Source of the DNA: an uncultured Clostridia bacterium
GTDB lineage: Bacteria; Bacillota; Clostridia; Christensenellales; Christensenellaceae
Reading direction: 5' to 3'
DNA: 64,000 nucleotides
Assembly: GCA_947063485.1 (NCBI GenBank)
Contig: CAMSSU010000002.1
Coordinates: 24,384-88,383 of the forward strand
The notes under the pieces are model-generated. The model was not told the origin of the DNA. It worked only from the letters and a program-made list of their open reading frames with translations, and searched no databases. Position numbers and translations under genes: made by a program. This document shows positions 35,293-44,758 of the stretch, one piece after another. The number at the start of each line of letters is the position of its first letter. Position 1 is the stretch's first letter.

Positions 35293-38200
35293 TTCCGCTT
35301 TCGCTTCGGTTTGCGGCGTTTGGGCCGTATGAAAAAGAACAGAGCATCGATTTCACGCTCTTCCGTCAGGATGGGCTGTTCCTCATCAGCGGGCCGACCG
35401 GCGCGGGAAAGACCGCCATTTTAGATGCCATGACCTACGCCCTGTTTGGCAGAAGCAGCGGCGGCGGGCGGGGCAGTTTTGCCTCCATGCGCTGCCAGTA
35501 TGCCAAGAAGGATGCGCAGACTTTTGCCGAGTTTACCTTTGAGCATAAGGGCAAGCGCTACCAGTTTTACCGATATCTCCGGCCTACGCGCAGGAAAGAC
35601 CTGGATGGATTTGAGGAGATGGCCAGAGCGGGTGAACTGCAGGAGGACGGCGCGCTGGTTCCGTTTGCGGCGAATATGAAAAAGACAGCGGTGGATCAGT
35701 ATGCGGCATCGCTTTTGGGACTCTCTTACGATCAGTTCCGGCAGATTATTCTCCTGCCCCAGGGGCAGTTTGAACGCCTGCTGACGGCGGATACGGAGGA
35801 GAAAGAAAAAATCCTGCGCACGTTGTTTGGCGCAGAGATTTGGACGCAGGCCGCGGAGTGGCTGAATCAGCAGGCGGGCGAGATGCTGGCGCAGGCCAGA
35901 GATTTGCGCAGCCGGCGGGATGCAGTTTTGCAAAGCGCAGGCGCAGGCAGCGTTGCCGCGCTGGAAGAACGGCGGGAAACGGAGGCGCAGGAGCTCGAAA
36001 AACTGCAGGAGCTTTCGGGGCAGGCGGCGCAGGCATTGGAGCAGGCCCAGACCCGAGCGGCGCAGGCAAGGCGGCTGGAGGAACAGTTTGCCCGGATGGA
36101 CAAGCTGAAGGAAGAGAGGGCAGCTCTCGACGGGCAGGCGGAGGAGATCTGCCGCCTGCGCGCCAAGCTGAAAAGAGCAGAGCAGGCCCAGCGTGTTTTG
36201 CCTGTTTTTGAGGCGTGTGCTTCTGCCGGGCGCGAGGCAGAGGAGCGCAGCCGCAGTTTAGCGCTGGCGGAAGAGCAGATGGACAGCCAAAAGCGGCAAT
36301 ATGCGCAGGCTATGGCGGAGTATGAGAAGAGCAAAGGGCAGCAGGTAGTTTTGGAAGAACTGCGGCAGGAGAGCGCGCAGCTAGAACAGCAGGCGGATCA
36401 GGCAAAAGCTCTTTTGCAGGAAAAACAGCTGTTTTTAAAACTGCGGGAAGATTGGACGAGCGCAAACCGGGAAACCGAGCGCATCCGTCAGGCGATGCAG
36501 GAAAACGCCCAAAGCCAGCTCGCCTTGCGCGAAGAGATCGCCCAACTGGAGGAAACCGCGCAGACCGAGGGGCACTGGAGCGCCCAAACCGCGCGGCTGG
36601 AAAACCAGCAGAGGGAGAGAAGCCGCTGGGAGGAGATCTGCCAAAGGCTGGAACAGGCCGGGCAGAGGCTGACACAGCTAAAAGAATTGGAGCAAAAGCG
36701 TGCAGACCAGGCAAAGCGCTGTGAACAAGCATACGAGAGAGCGTATGAGAGCTATCTTGGCAATGCGGCACAGCTGGTGGCCAGGGGGCTGCATCAGGGG
36801 GATACCTGCCCGGTTTGCGGCGGCGTCTTTGAGCGTCCGGCGGATATGGGCGAGATGGAGCAGGTGAGCAGAGAACAGCTGAGCGCCTGCCGGAAACAGC
36901 AAAAAACGGCGCAGGCGGCGCTGGAGGAATGCAGGCGCGAACAGGCGGCCTTGGAGGGGCAGCGCCGTTCTCTGGAGGAGCGCAGGCAGGAGCTGGAAGA
37001 ACGGCTTGGCTTGGAGGTGGGAAGCTGGCAGGCGGAGGAGGAGCTTGCACGGGCGCGGGAAGCATACCGGGCGGCCAAACAGGCGGCGCAGAGCTTAAAA
37101 GAGGCGCGGCAGAGAAGGGCAGAGCTGGAAAGGCAGGCGGCGGCACAGCAAGAGGGCCTAAGCAAAGCGGAAGAACTCGAGCGGCAGCGGAGGGAACAGC
37201 TCGTGAGCAGCAAAGCCCGCATTCAGGCAATGCGCGAGAGCTTTGTTTTGGAAATACAGCCAGCCGAGCTGGAAGCTCAGCGCAAAGGGAAACAGGAGGA
37301 GATTGCGCAGATGCAGCAGGCCATAGAGCGGGCACAAGGATGGAAGGAGCGCGCGCAGCAGGAGATGGCCGCCGCAAAAGCCCGGCACGATTCTGCTGCG
37401 GAGGAGCAGGAGAAGGCGCAGGCGGCGCACGCTTTGGCAAAGGAGAGCCTGCAGGAGGCGCTCTCTGACCAGGGATTTGCAGATGAGCAAGCTTTTCGGG
37501 AGGCACAGCTTTCGGAAGAAAACGCTGCGCGGTGCCGGAGGCAGATAGAGGACTACGCCGCAAGAATGCAGGCGGCGGAGCGGGAGGAGGGAGTGCTCGG
37601 CGGGTTGCTGGCGGGGCAGAAGCGCCCTGAGCTGGAACAAATTGTACAGCAGAGCAGGCAGGCAGAGGAAGAGGCCGGGCAGCTGCGGGAAAAATGCGCA
37701 GAACAGCGGGAGCGCCTGCGCGCGCTGGAAGGCGTGCTGCGGGAGGCGCAAAACGCAGATGCACTTTTGCAGAAAAAGGCTCCCGAAGCGGATATGCTGC
37801 AAAACTTCTCGGCGACCTTGCGGGGCAATAAGGGCATCGGAATCGGCAGGTTTGTCATGGGGATCCTGCTCTCTGCCGTGACCAAGGAGGCCAATCGTTT
37901 GCTGGAAGGCGTGCACGGGGGAAGATACCGCCTGCTGCGCACCCGGGAGGCTGTGGGGCAAAAGCGCAAAGCTGGGCTGAATTTTGAAGTGCTGGATGCG
38001 CTCTCCGGCGAAAACCGGAGCGTGCAGAGCCTTTCCGGCGGCGAGAAATTTCTGCTCTCCCTGGCGCTCTGCCTGGGGCTTTCCGTGTTTTTGCAGCGCC
38101 AGACGGGCAAGGTGGAGATAGAAGCCATGTTTATTGATGAGGGCTTTGGCACGCTGGACAGCGCCTCCATTGGCGAAGCGCTGGATATGCTGCTCTCGGT

Positions 38201-38321
38201 CAAAAGCTCCAGGCGGCTGGTCGGCATTATCTCGCATGTGGCGGCGCTTTCCGACACCATCGCCTGCGCTGTTCAGGTGAAGAAAGGCGAGCGGGGAAGC
38301 AGTCTGCGCGTTCTGGCTTAA
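35289..38321 (+). CDS. sbcC: Exonuclease subunit SbcC
   Basis: Rad50-type SMC-like ATPase partner of SbcD, 1010 residues. It starts MIPLSLRFAAFGPY at 35289, overlapping the sbcD stop by four bases. Walker A GPTGAGKT (about 37), then long Gln/Glu/Ala-rich coiled coils interrupted by zinc hook TCPVCGG (about 507). C-terminal signature SLSGGEKFLLSLAL (about 915) and Walker B AMFIDEGFGTLD (about 950) follow. The coiled coil is unusually rich in Gln-Ala-Glu repeats, which explains the many spurious ORFs in other frames. Confidence 0.96.
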   Translation: MIPLSLRFAAFGPYEKEQSIDFTLFRQDGLFLISGPTGAGKTAILDAMTYALFGRSSGGGRGSFASMRCQYAKKDAQTFAEFTFEHKGKRYQFYRYLRPTRRKDLDGFEEMARAGELQEDGALVPFAANMKKTAVDQYAASLLGLSYDQFRQIILLPQGQFERLLTADTEEKEKILRTLFGAEIWTQAAEWLNQQAGEMLAQARDLRSRRDAVLQSAGAGSVAALEERRETEAQELEKLQELSGQAAQALEQAQTRAAQARRLEEQFARMDKLKEERAALDGQAEEICRLRAKLKRAEQAQRVLPVFEACASAGREAEERSRSLALAEEQMDSQKRQYAQAMAEYEKSKGQQVVLEELRQESAQLEQQADQAKALLQEKQLFLKLREDWTSANRETERIRQAMQENAQSQLALREEIAQLEETAQTEGHWSAQTARLENQQRERSRWEEICQRLEQAGQRLTQLKELEQKRADQAKRCEQAYERAYESYLGNAAQLVARGLHQGDTCPVCGGVFERPADMGEMEQVSREQLSACRKQQKTAQAALEECRREQAALEGQRRSLEERRQELEERLGLEVGSWQAEEELARAREAYRAAKQAAQSLKEARQRRAELERQAAAQQEGLSKAEELERQRREQLVSSKARIQAMRESFVLEIQPAELEAQRKGKQEEIAQMQQAIERAQGWKERAQQEMAAAKARHDSAAEEQEKAQAAHALAKESLQEALSDQGFADEQAFREAQLSEENAARCRRQIEDYAARMQAAEREEGVLGGLLAGQKRPELEQIVQQSRQAEEEAGQLREKCAEQRERLRALEGVLREAQNADALLQKKAPEADMLQNFSATLRGNKGIGIGRFVMGILLSAVTKEANRLLEGVHGGRYRLLRTREAVGQKRKAGLNFEVLDALSGENRSVQSLSGGEKFLLSLALCLGLSVFLQRQTGKVEIEAMFIDEGFGTLDSASIGEALDMLLSVKSSRRLVGIISHVAALSDTIACAVQVKKGERGSSLRVLA

Positions 38322-38361
38322 ACGAAAGTACAAAAAATCGACAAAAAGAGATATTCATAAT

Positions 38362-38386
38362 TTATTCATATTTTAGACATGAATAA
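38362..38386. promoter_or_regulatory. AT-rich inverted repeat downstream of sbcC
   Basis: TTATTCAT (38362-38369) and ATGAATAA (38379-38386) are perfect 8-bp arms around ATTTTAGAC. It lies within a strongly AT-rich 100-base stretch unlike the flanking genes, 35 bases before the hairpin series at 38421. It is a candidate operator for that transcript. Confidence 0.4.
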
Positions 38387-38420
38387 GACATATATTAAAT
38401 TTAAACTAAAAGTCATAAAT

Positions 38421-38558
38421 TCGTAATAATTACCGGGTGATGACGGTATTACGAATGGCATCGCGGCACCATAGCGGTGCGATGAAAATAGTCTGTATTG
38501 CCCCTCCCCGGGCGATACTCCCTCCCCAAAAGAGCAGGCTTGCCTGCTCTTTTTTTAT
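38421..38558 (+). ncRNA. Candidate structured small RNA with terminator
   Basis: Three consecutive hairpins precede a strong terminator and contain no ORF. Hairpin 1 has arms CGTAATA / TATTACG around an inner CCG...CGG. Hairpin 2 is CATCG-CGG-CACC-ATAGC-GGTG-CGATG. Hairpin 3 is GTATTGCCC-CTCCCC-GGGCGATAC. The terminator is AGAGCAGGC / GCCTGCTCT followed by T7 at 38531-38557. The AT-rich DNA upstream could hold a promoter. I recognise no known riboswitch or housekeeping RNA. A cis-acting leader is less likely, because the next start codon is 127 bases past the terminator. Confidence 0.5.
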
Positions 38559-38684
38559 TCGGCGCTGTGATAAGCCAAAAACGATTTTGTGGACTTTTCT
38601 ATTTGCCAAAGTTGTATTATGATAAGAGAAGAAATGCGGGGCTGGCAAATTTGCCGGGAAACTGCTGAACCGACGGAGGTTTTG

Positions 38685-39164
38685 ATGCTGGGGCATTTTG
38701 GGTTTTCCTATATCGGCCTAATCTATCTGCTCATGCTTTTTCTGCCCAATCTGATTTGGGCTGGGCATAAGCCGCAGGGGTATTCCTCCGCAGGGAAAAA
38801 CCGCCTGCTGGTTTTTTGCGAGAGAGCAGGCGAGGTTTGCGTATGCAGTGCGGCGCTGGTTTTTTCGGATTTCAATCTGAAAGGCTGGTCCTATTGGAGC
38901 TGTTTTCTGCTCCTCTCTTTTTCGCTGATGGTGCTTTATGAGGCCTGGTGGATTAGGTATTTCAGAAGCGAAAGGACGCTGCGCGATTTTTACCGCAGTT
39001 TTCTGGGAATCCCGGTTGCCGGGGCAACGCTGCCCGTGCTGGCCTTCTTTCTGCTGGGGGTTTACGGCAAAAATCTTTGGATGATGCTCGCCAGCCTTCT
39101 GCTGGGCGTGGGGCATATCGGGATTCACTTGCAGCACCGCGCGCAGATAGAGCGGCAGGAATAA
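38685..39164 (+). CDS. Membrane protein of unknown function
   Basis: A 159-residue integral membrane protein. Hydrophobic segments lie near residues 5-24, 50-66, 70-92, 107-126 and 128-146. Short charged loops include WIRYFRSERTLRDFYRSF. The ATG at 38685 follows ACGGAGGTTTTG; the ORF reads through from 38589 without a ribosome site. The overall pattern resembles small clostridial membrane proteins of undefined role; I cannot assign a family. Confidence 0.75.
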   Translation: MLGHFGFSYIGLIYLLMLFLPNLIWAGHKPQGYSSAGKNRLLVFCERAGEVCVCSAALVFSDFNLKGWSYWSCFLLLSFSLMVLYEAWWIRYFRSERTLRDFYRSFLGIPVAGATLPVLAFFLLGVYGKNLWMMLASLLLGVGHIGIHLQHRAQIERQE

Positions 39165-39204
39165 AGGGTTACTAGCAATCTGTTAGGATGAATGAAAAGG
39201 AGTC

Positions 39205-40986
39205 ATGAAATTGAAAACACTGAGAAGAACAACAGCGCTTTTGCTTTCTCTGCTTTTGGCATTTGCGTCGGCGGGATGCGCGGCGAAGCCCGAGCAGGTG
39301 CAGGCGCAGTTTGACGCTTTTTTAGCGGAAGAGCTGAGGAGCGCTCTGGAATCGGATTATCTTTCCATGCATATTCTGGCGTTTGATCCGCAGACGTATG
39401 GCATCGATCGGGAAAAAGTTCCGGTCAGCCTGGGGGAGCGGGATATCCTGCAATCCAGAGAGGCAGCGCGGGAAGAGCTGAAGGGAAGCATCAAGAAGCT
39501 GAAATCCTTCCCCAGAGCCAAGTTGACGCCAAATCAGCAGGATACCTATGATATTTACCTGTTCTATCTGGAGGCGCAGCAGCTGCTTGCGCAGAAAAAG
39601 TTCGACTATTTGGGAAGCACCTTCTCGGAGATTGGGGAATACACCCAGCTTCCGACGATGTTTGCCGATTACCGCTTTTACAGCGAGCGGGATATTGCGG
39701 ATCTCATCACGCTGATTTGGGATACCCGCGATTATATGGGCGGGCAAATCGCCTTCGCAAAGCAGCAGCAGGAAAAGGGAACGCTCTGCATGGACTGCGA
39801 TGCCGTGATCGAATACTGCGAAGGCATCGTGCAGGAGGGCGAGCAGAGCGCCGTGCTGGCTAGCATGCAGGAAAGCATCCGGGCCATGGAGCTGGATGAC
39901 GGGCAGGAACAGGAGTATCTGCGCCAGCTGAAGGAGGCGTTCCTCTCCTCTTTCCTGCCGGCTTATCAGGATATCGCCGATGCCGCAAGAGAGCTGAAGG
40001 CGCAGGGCGCCGGGTTCAAATCCCTGGCGGAAATGCCCAATGGAAAGCAGTATTACAAGGCGCTTTTGCAGTATAACGTCGGGACGAAAACCTCTGCCAA
40101 GGAGTTCACGGCGCAGATGGAGGAGGCCCTGGAAGCCCAGATGGGAGAGCTCTATGCGGTTTTGAGCAAAGAGGGTGTGGCAGAGCGGTATCTGGAAACT
40201 GGCCTGGAATTATCCACACCCTATACCGATTTTGCCAAAATGCTGGAGGATTTGGAGCAGAGGATCGCAGAGCATTTCCCGAGCGTCGGCAAGGTAGACT
40301 ACACGGTGGAGACCATTGCGCCGGCGCTGGCCGTAGAGACCATTGGCGCATATTTTAACATCCCATCCCTGGACGGGGGAGAGCTCGAGCTCATCAAGGT
40401 GAATACCACGAGCACCTCCTCCGCTATCTCTTCTTTGGAGACGTTCATGACCGTCGCGCACGAGGGATTCCCGGGGCATCTCTACCAATACGCCTATATG
40501 CGCAAAAATCTGGCGGATCAGCCTCTGCGGCAGGTGGCGACGCTCAGCGGATATACCGAGGGCTATGCGAAATATATCGAGAGCCTGGCGGCGCGCTACG
40601 CCGGAGTGGATGAGGATCTGGCGGATCTCTACTGCTCAAACGCGCTTTGCGCCGGCTATATGACGGTTTTGGCCGATATCGGGATTCACTATGAGGGCTG
40701 GAGCAGGGAGCAAGTGCTCGAGTTTATGCAGGATTACGGACTGGATGAGCAGTATTTTGAGGAAGCCTATCATCAGCTCGTCAATAATCCCGGCATTTTC
40801 CTTCCTTATTTTGGAGGCCAGATGCAGTTTGCCAAGCTGCGCGCCAAGGCCGAGCAGGCGCTGGGAGAGGATTTCGACGAGATTGCCTTCCATGATCTGA
40901 TTCTGCGGTATGGAGCGCCTTCCTTCGATTTCCTCGATCAAAAGCTGGAACTGTATTTGGAGCAGGAACAGCGCGCGGCCGCATAG
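39205..40986 (+). CDS. DUF885-family lipoprotein (zinc-peptidase-like)
   Basis: A 593-residue exported protein with signal peptide and lipobox SAGC (Cys25). The body matches the DUF885 family: helical N-terminal part, then HEGFPGH (about 418-424), a HExxPGH-like zinc motif, with EGYAKYIESL about 30 residues later supplying a likely third ligand. The C terminus includes ILRYGAPSFDFLD. These proteins are relatives of thermolysin-clan peptidases, but their substrates are mostly unknown. The ATG at 39205 follows AAGGAGTC. Monocistronic, with a terminator downstream. Confidence 0.87.
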   Translation: MKLKTLRRTTALLLSLLLAFASAGCAAKPEQVQAQFDAFLAEELRSALESDYLSMHILAFDPQTYGIDREKVPVSLGERDILQSREAAREELKGSIKKLKSFPRAKLTPNQQDTYDIYLFYLEAQQLLAQKKFDYLGSTFSEIGEYTQLPTMFADYRFYSERDIADLITLIWDTRDYMGGQIAFAKQQQEKGTLCMDCDAVIEYCEGIVQEGEQSAVLASMQESIRAMELDDGQEQEYLRQLKEAFLSSFLPAYQDIADAARELKAQGAGFKSLAEMPNGKQYYKALLQYNVGTKTSAKEFTAQMEEALEAQMGELYAVLSKEGVAERYLETGLELSTPYTDFAKMLEDLEQRIAEHFPSVGKVDYTVETIAPALAVETIGAYFNIPSLDGGELELIKVNTTSTSSAISSLETFMTVAHEGFPGHLYQYAYMRKNLADQPLRQVATLSGYTEGYAKYIESLAARYAGVDEDLADLYCSNALCAGYMTVLADIGIHYEGWSREQVLEFMQDYGLDEQYFEEAYHQLVNNPGIFLPYFGGQMQFAKLRAKAEQALGEDFDEIAFHDLILRYGAPSFDFLDQKLELYLEQEQRAAA

Positions 40987-41000
40987 CCGAATCAAACAAA

Positions 41001-41028
41001 AAAAGCACCCGGCTCTGGGTGCTTTTTT
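41001..41028 (+). terminator. Terminator after the DUF885 gene
   Basis: AAAGCACCC / GGGTGCTTT with loop GGCTCT and T7. Confidence 0.88.
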
Positions 41029-41092
41029 TGAAATACGCATAACTGGGGCGCCTTTTTCATATGCTGTATCAAAACGAAAAAGAGGGATACGG

Positions 41093-42223
41093 ATGAGAAA
41101 CGGAGCTTACAGAAGAAGGACAAACCGGGTTGGGGTCGGCAAACGGCAGGTAAACTCTGCGCGCGGCAGTCAGCCGGCGCGCTTTGCGCCAAATAAGCTA
41201 AGCATCGCCCCAAAGCAGGCGATTCTATGGGGCGCGATTCTGCTTTTGCTTTTGAGCATTGCCATTGGAACGGGAGGAAAGAGGAAAGAGCAGGCGCCGC
41301 TTTCGGCGGTCGTCAAATCAAACGACGTCTCTGCGGAGGAACGGCCTCCGGATGCGGCGCAAAGCCAGGCTGTGATGCTCAAGGTCTGTGTGGAAGGCCA
41401 GCTGGAGGAGATGGAGCTGGAGGAATATATCCTGCGCGTCGTCTCTGCGGAAATGCCAGCCTCCTATGATCTTGAGGCGCTCAAGGCGCAGGCGGTTGCC
41501 GCGCGCACCTATACGCTGCGCAAAAAACTGGGCGGCGGCTGCAAAAAAATAGAGGGCGCGGAGATCTGCTCGGACCATACGCACTGCCAGGCCTATTGCT
41601 CGGAAGAGGATATGAAGAAAAAATGGGGCAATGACTACGAAACCTATCATGGGAAAATCGCGCAGGCTGTCTCCCAGACGGCCGGCCAGGTTCTCGTCTA
41701 TGATGGGCAGCCCATCAGCGCGCTGTATTTTTCCTCCAGCGGCGGGATGACGGAATCCTCCGAGCATGTATTTGGCGGGCAGGTGCCCTATCTTCAGAGC
41801 GTCTCCAGCCCGGGCGAAAGCGATTACGCGGGCGCACAGACCAAAAAGGAGTTTTCCTACGCAGAGGCTGCGGCGCTCATCGCCGAGCAGTACCCGGAGG
41901 CTAAAATCACCGCGCAAAACGCAAAAACCGCTATTTCCATTCTCTCGCGCTATGAGAGCGGCAGGGTGGAAAGCCTGAAGCTCGGAGAGACGGCGATATC
42001 CGGCGTCAAGGCGCGGCAGCTCTTCGGCCTGCGCTCGGCCAATTTTTCCATCAGCTTTGGGGCGGACAAAATGACGTTCGAGACGGTCGGCTATGGGCAT
42101 GGCGTAGGGATGAGCCAAGCGGGGGCGAACGCCATGGGAAAAGAGGGAAAAAATTACCGGGAGATCCTGCTGCATTATTATACGGGAGTTGCCCTGGGCA
42201 GTGTTTCGGATTTTCTCGAATAA
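41093..42223 (+). CDS. spoIID: Stage II sporulation protein D
   Basis: Lytic transglycosylase needed for septal peptidoglycan dissolution and engulfment. A 376-residue protein with a basic cytoplasmic tail, one membrane helix (about 41-60) and the SpoIID domain. Hallmarks are EEYILRVVSAEMPASYDLEALKAQ with the catalytic Glu, VAARTYTLRK, and FETVGYGHGVGMSQAGANAMG near the C terminus. The ATG at 41093 follows AGAGGGATACGG. The spoIIQ-like peptidase gene lies 186 bases downstream, beyond two terminator-like hairpins. Confidence 0.95.
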   Translation: MRNGAYRRRTNRVGVGKRQVNSARGSQPARFAPNKLSIAPKQAILWGAILLLLLSIAIGTGGKRKEQAPLSAVVKSNDVSAEERPPDAAQSQAVMLKVCVEGQLEEMELEEYILRVVSAEMPASYDLEALKAQAVAARTYTLRKKLGGGCKKIEGAEICSDHTHCQAYCSEEDMKKKWGNDYETYHGKIAQAVSQTAGQVLVYDGQPISALYFSSSGGMTESSEHVFGGQVPYLQSVSSPGESDYAGAQTKKEFSYAEAAALIAEQYPEAKITAQNAKTAISILSRYESGRVESLKLGETAISGVKARQLFGLRSANFSISFGADKMTFETVGYGHGVGMSQAGANAMGKEGKNYREILLHYYTGVALGSVSDFLE

Positions 42224-42256
42224 AGGAAAAGCAAATGCGCTTTTCCTTTTTTATTT
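42222..42256 (+). terminator. Terminator after spoIID
   Basis: AAAGGAAAAGC / GCTTTTCCTTT stem with T-rich tail. Confidence 0.8.
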
Positions 42257-42345
42257 TTTAAAGAAAAGAATAGGAAAGGCGCCGATCGCGGAAAATAAAA
42301 AACAAAGAAGCTCTTTATATCAAGAATCAAAAAATAAAAAAGAGG

Positions 42346-42372
42346 AAAATACCTGCGGAGGTATTTTTTTTG
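42346..42372 (+). terminator. Second hairpin in the spoIID-spoIIQ gap
   Basis: AAAATACCT-GCGG-AGGTATTTT followed by more T. It lies 38 bases before the spoIIQ-like start and could be a backup terminator or an attenuator. Confidence 0.6.
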
Positions 42373-42409
42373 TGATAAGGGGCAAAATGAAAGCAACGGA
42401 GGTGCAGTT

Positions 42410-43114
42410 ATGTTTGAAAATAAGGGACCGAACAAATTTATGGCATTTATGAAAAAACACGGCATTTATTTTGTCGTAGCGGTATGCATTATGGCTGTGG
42501 GAACGATTGGCTATTTGGCAGTCTCCTCGAAGGATACGCCGAAGGAACAAGGCGGGCAGAGCGTCCAGAAACAACAGTCGCCGACGCTTGAGGAGCAGAT
42601 GAAAAGCGCCAGCCCGTCCGTCGCCCCTTCGCCGGCGCAGCCTTCTGCTTCTGCCAGCGAGCAGGCAAAACCGCAGGAGAGCAAGGCGGCAACCAGCGCA
42701 AACCAGGGCAAGGTTTATTTGCAGATGCCCCTCAAGGGCGAGATTACCCGGGCATTTTCCGGCGATGATCTGGTCTATAACGAGACCATGAACCTTTGGG
42801 CGACGCACAACGGCATCGATATTTCGGCAGCCGAGGATGATGAAGTCAAGGCGGCGATGGCCGGGACGGTCAAGCGCGCCGAGGCGGATAACATTTTGGG
42901 CCATGTCGTCATCATCGAGCATTCAGGCAATCAGCGGACGATCTATGCCGGGCTGGAAGAACTGAGCGTCAAGGAAGGCGATAAAGTCAACGCCGGCCAG
43001 AAGATTGGCAAAGCGGGAACCCCGCCCTTTGAGCAAAAGGACGGCGCGCATTTGCACTTTGAATATGAGAAGAACGGCGAATTTATCGATCCGGTTTCCG
43101 CGATGGAAAAATAG
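42410..43114 (+). CDS. spoIIQ: SpoIIQ-like M23 peptidase
   Basis: A 234-residue membrane-anchored LytM/M23 protein. One helix (about 21-40), a Ser/Pro/Ala/Gln-rich linker, then the M23 domain with HNGIDIS (His134, Asp138) and HLHFE (about 213). Both metal-ligand motifs look intact, as in the catalytically competent clostridial SpoIIQ rather than the degenerate Bacillus form. Position beside spoIID supports a role in the engulfment machinery that bridges forespore and mother cell through SpoIIIAH. The ATG at 42410 follows GGAGGTGCAGTT. Confidence 0.85.
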   Translation: MFENKGPNKFMAFMKKHGIYFVVAVCIMAVGTIGYLAVSSKDTPKEQGGQSVQKQQSPTLEEQMKSASPSVAPSPAQPSASASEQAKPQESKAATSANQGKVYLQMPLKGEITRAFSGDDLVYNETMNLWATHNGIDISAAEDDEVKAAMAGTVKRAEADNILGHVVIIEHSGNQRTIYAGLEELSVKEGDKVNAGQKIGKAGTPPFEQKDGAHLHFEYEKNGEFIDPVSAMEK

Positions 43115-43119
43115 GAAGA

Positions 43120-43153
43120 ACGGCAGGGCATTTTGGCGCCTGCCGTTTTTTTA
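43120..43153 (+). terminator. Terminator after spoIIQ-like gene
   Basis: ACGGCAGG / CCTGCCGT stem with T7. Confidence 0.85.
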
Positions 43154-43245
43154 TGCCAAACGCCGGAGGGAAATTGAGAAAAGTTCTTTCAAAACAGCCG
43201 GATTTGGTATAGAATAAAAGCAGTGATTACCTAAGGAGGAATAAC

Positions 43246-44748
43246 ATGGAATTAGCGAAGCTTCAAAACGGCAGTGATATACGCGGCGTTGCCAGCGAGG
43301 GAATCGCCGGGCAGCCGGTCAATTTGACGGACGAGGCTGTTTTTCATCTGGCGGCGGGCTTTATTTGCTGGCTGCAAAAGCGCCTGGGCAAAGAGCAGGT
43401 TCGCGTTGGCGTCGGCCGGGATTCGCGCATCAGCGGCCCGCGCATTCTGGAAAATGTCCGCAAAGCGGCGGAGTATTGCGGCGCGGCGCTCTATGATACG
43501 GGCCTTGCCTCCACGCCGGCTATGTTCATGTCTACGATTACAGAGGGCTTCGGGTATGACGGCGCCATCATGATCACGGCGAGCCACCTGCCTTTCAACC
43601 GCAACGGCCTGAAATTCTTTGTGCAGGAGGGCGGCCTGGAGAGCAGCGATATCAAAGAGGTTATCGCCATTGCGCAAAAAGAGGAGTATCAGAAGGCGGA
43701 AGGCGGCTGCTATGAGCAGGTGGATTTCATGACGGTCTATGCCAAAATCCTCGCGGATAAGATTCGCCAGGGGACGGGCAAGGAAAAGCCGCTGGAAGGC
43801 GTGAAAATCGTCGTGGACGCGGGCAACGGCGCCGGCGGTTTCTATGTGGAAAAAGTGCTGAAGCCGCTGGGCGCGGATACCGCGGGCAGCCAGTTTTTGG
43901 AGCCGGACGGCAGCTTCCCCAACCATATCCCCAACCCGGAAGATAAAGAGGCGGCGGCCTCCATCTCCAAAGCGGTCTTGGATGCGGGCGCAGATCTCGG
44001 CGTCATTTTCGATACAGACGTAGACCGGGCAGGTGCGGTGGATTCCAAGGGCGGAATCATCAACCGCAACCGCCTGATTGCGCTCATCAGCGCGATCTTG
44101 CTGGAGGAGCATCCCGGGACCACCATCGTTACGGACTCGACGACTTCCAGCGGCCTGGCAAAGTTCATCAAGGCACACGGCGGCATTCACCACCGCTTCA
44201 AGAGAGGCTATAAGAACGTCATCAACGAGAGCATCCGCCTGAATCAGGCAGGGCAGGACACCCAGATCGGCATCGAGACCTCCGGCCATGCCGCGCTCAA
44301 GGAGAACTATTTCTTGGACGACGGCGCATATCTCGTCACCAAGATCATCATCAAAATGGCGCAGATGGCGGCCAAGGGAGAGAATATCTTCGATTTGATC
44401 GCAGATCTGGAAGAGCCCCAGGAGGCCGTGGAATTCCGCCTGTCCATCAAAGCGGAGGATTTCAAGGCATACGGCGCGCAGATCATCGAAGAGTTGACCA
44501 AAAAGACGGCGGCTGATGCTAGGTTCATCCCGGCAGAGGATAACCACGAGGGCATCCGCGTTTCGCTGGGCAAGGAAGACGGGAACGGCTGGTTCCTGGT
44601 TCGCCTCTCCCTGCACGATCCGATTATCCCGGTCAACGCCGAGAGCGATGAGCAGGGCGGTCTCGGCAAGATCGTCGCGGCGCTTTACGAGCTGATTGGC
44701 GGCTATGAGCAGCTGGATCTCGCGCCGATTGAGGCGTTTCTGAAATAG
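43246..44748 (+). CDS. Phosphohexomutase (phosphomanno/phosphoglucomutase)
   Basis: A 500-residue alpha-D-phosphohexomutase. Phosphoserine loop TASHLPFNRNG (Ser about 112), magnesium loop DTDVDRAG (about 257), sugar-binding ETSGHAALKENYFLDDGAY, and C-terminal phosphate loop EDNHEGIRVSLG. The magnesium loop matches DGDGDR with two substitutions, within family variation. ATG at 43246 follows AAGGAGGAATAAC. It would supply mannose-1- or glucose-1-phosphate for glycans; sequence alone does not fix which. Confidence 0.9.
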   Translation: MELAKLQNGSDIRGVASEGIAGQPVNLTDEAVFHLAAGFICWLQKRLGKEQVRVGVGRDSRISGPRILENVRKAAEYCGAALYDTGLASTPAMFMSTITEGFGYDGAIMITASHLPFNRNGLKFFVQEGGLESSDIKEVIAIAQKEEYQKAEGGCYEQVDFMTVYAKILADKIRQGTGKEKPLEGVKIVVDAGNGAGGFYVEKVLKPLGADTAGSQFLEPDGSFPNHIPNPEDKEAAASISKAVLDAGADLGVIFDTDVDRAGAVDSKGGIINRNRLIALISAILLEEHPGTTIVTDSTTSSGLAKFIKAHGGIHHRFKRGYKNVINESIRLNQAGQDTQIGIETSGHAALKENYFLDDGAYLVTKIIIKMAQMAAKGENIFDLIADLEEPQEAVEFRLSIKAEDFKAYGAQIIEELTKKTAADARFIPAEDNHEGIRVSLGKEDGNGWFLVRLSLHDPIIPVNAESDEQGGLGKIVAALYELIGGYEQLDLAPIEAFLK

Positions 44749-44758
44749 GAGGGGCGCT

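Noticed and set aside
36310..37764. 484-codon Pro/Ala/Ser-rich frame on the minus strand
   Set aside because: Antisense of the sbcC coiled coil, where repeated Gln/Ala/Glu codons read as Pro/Ala/Leu on the other strand.
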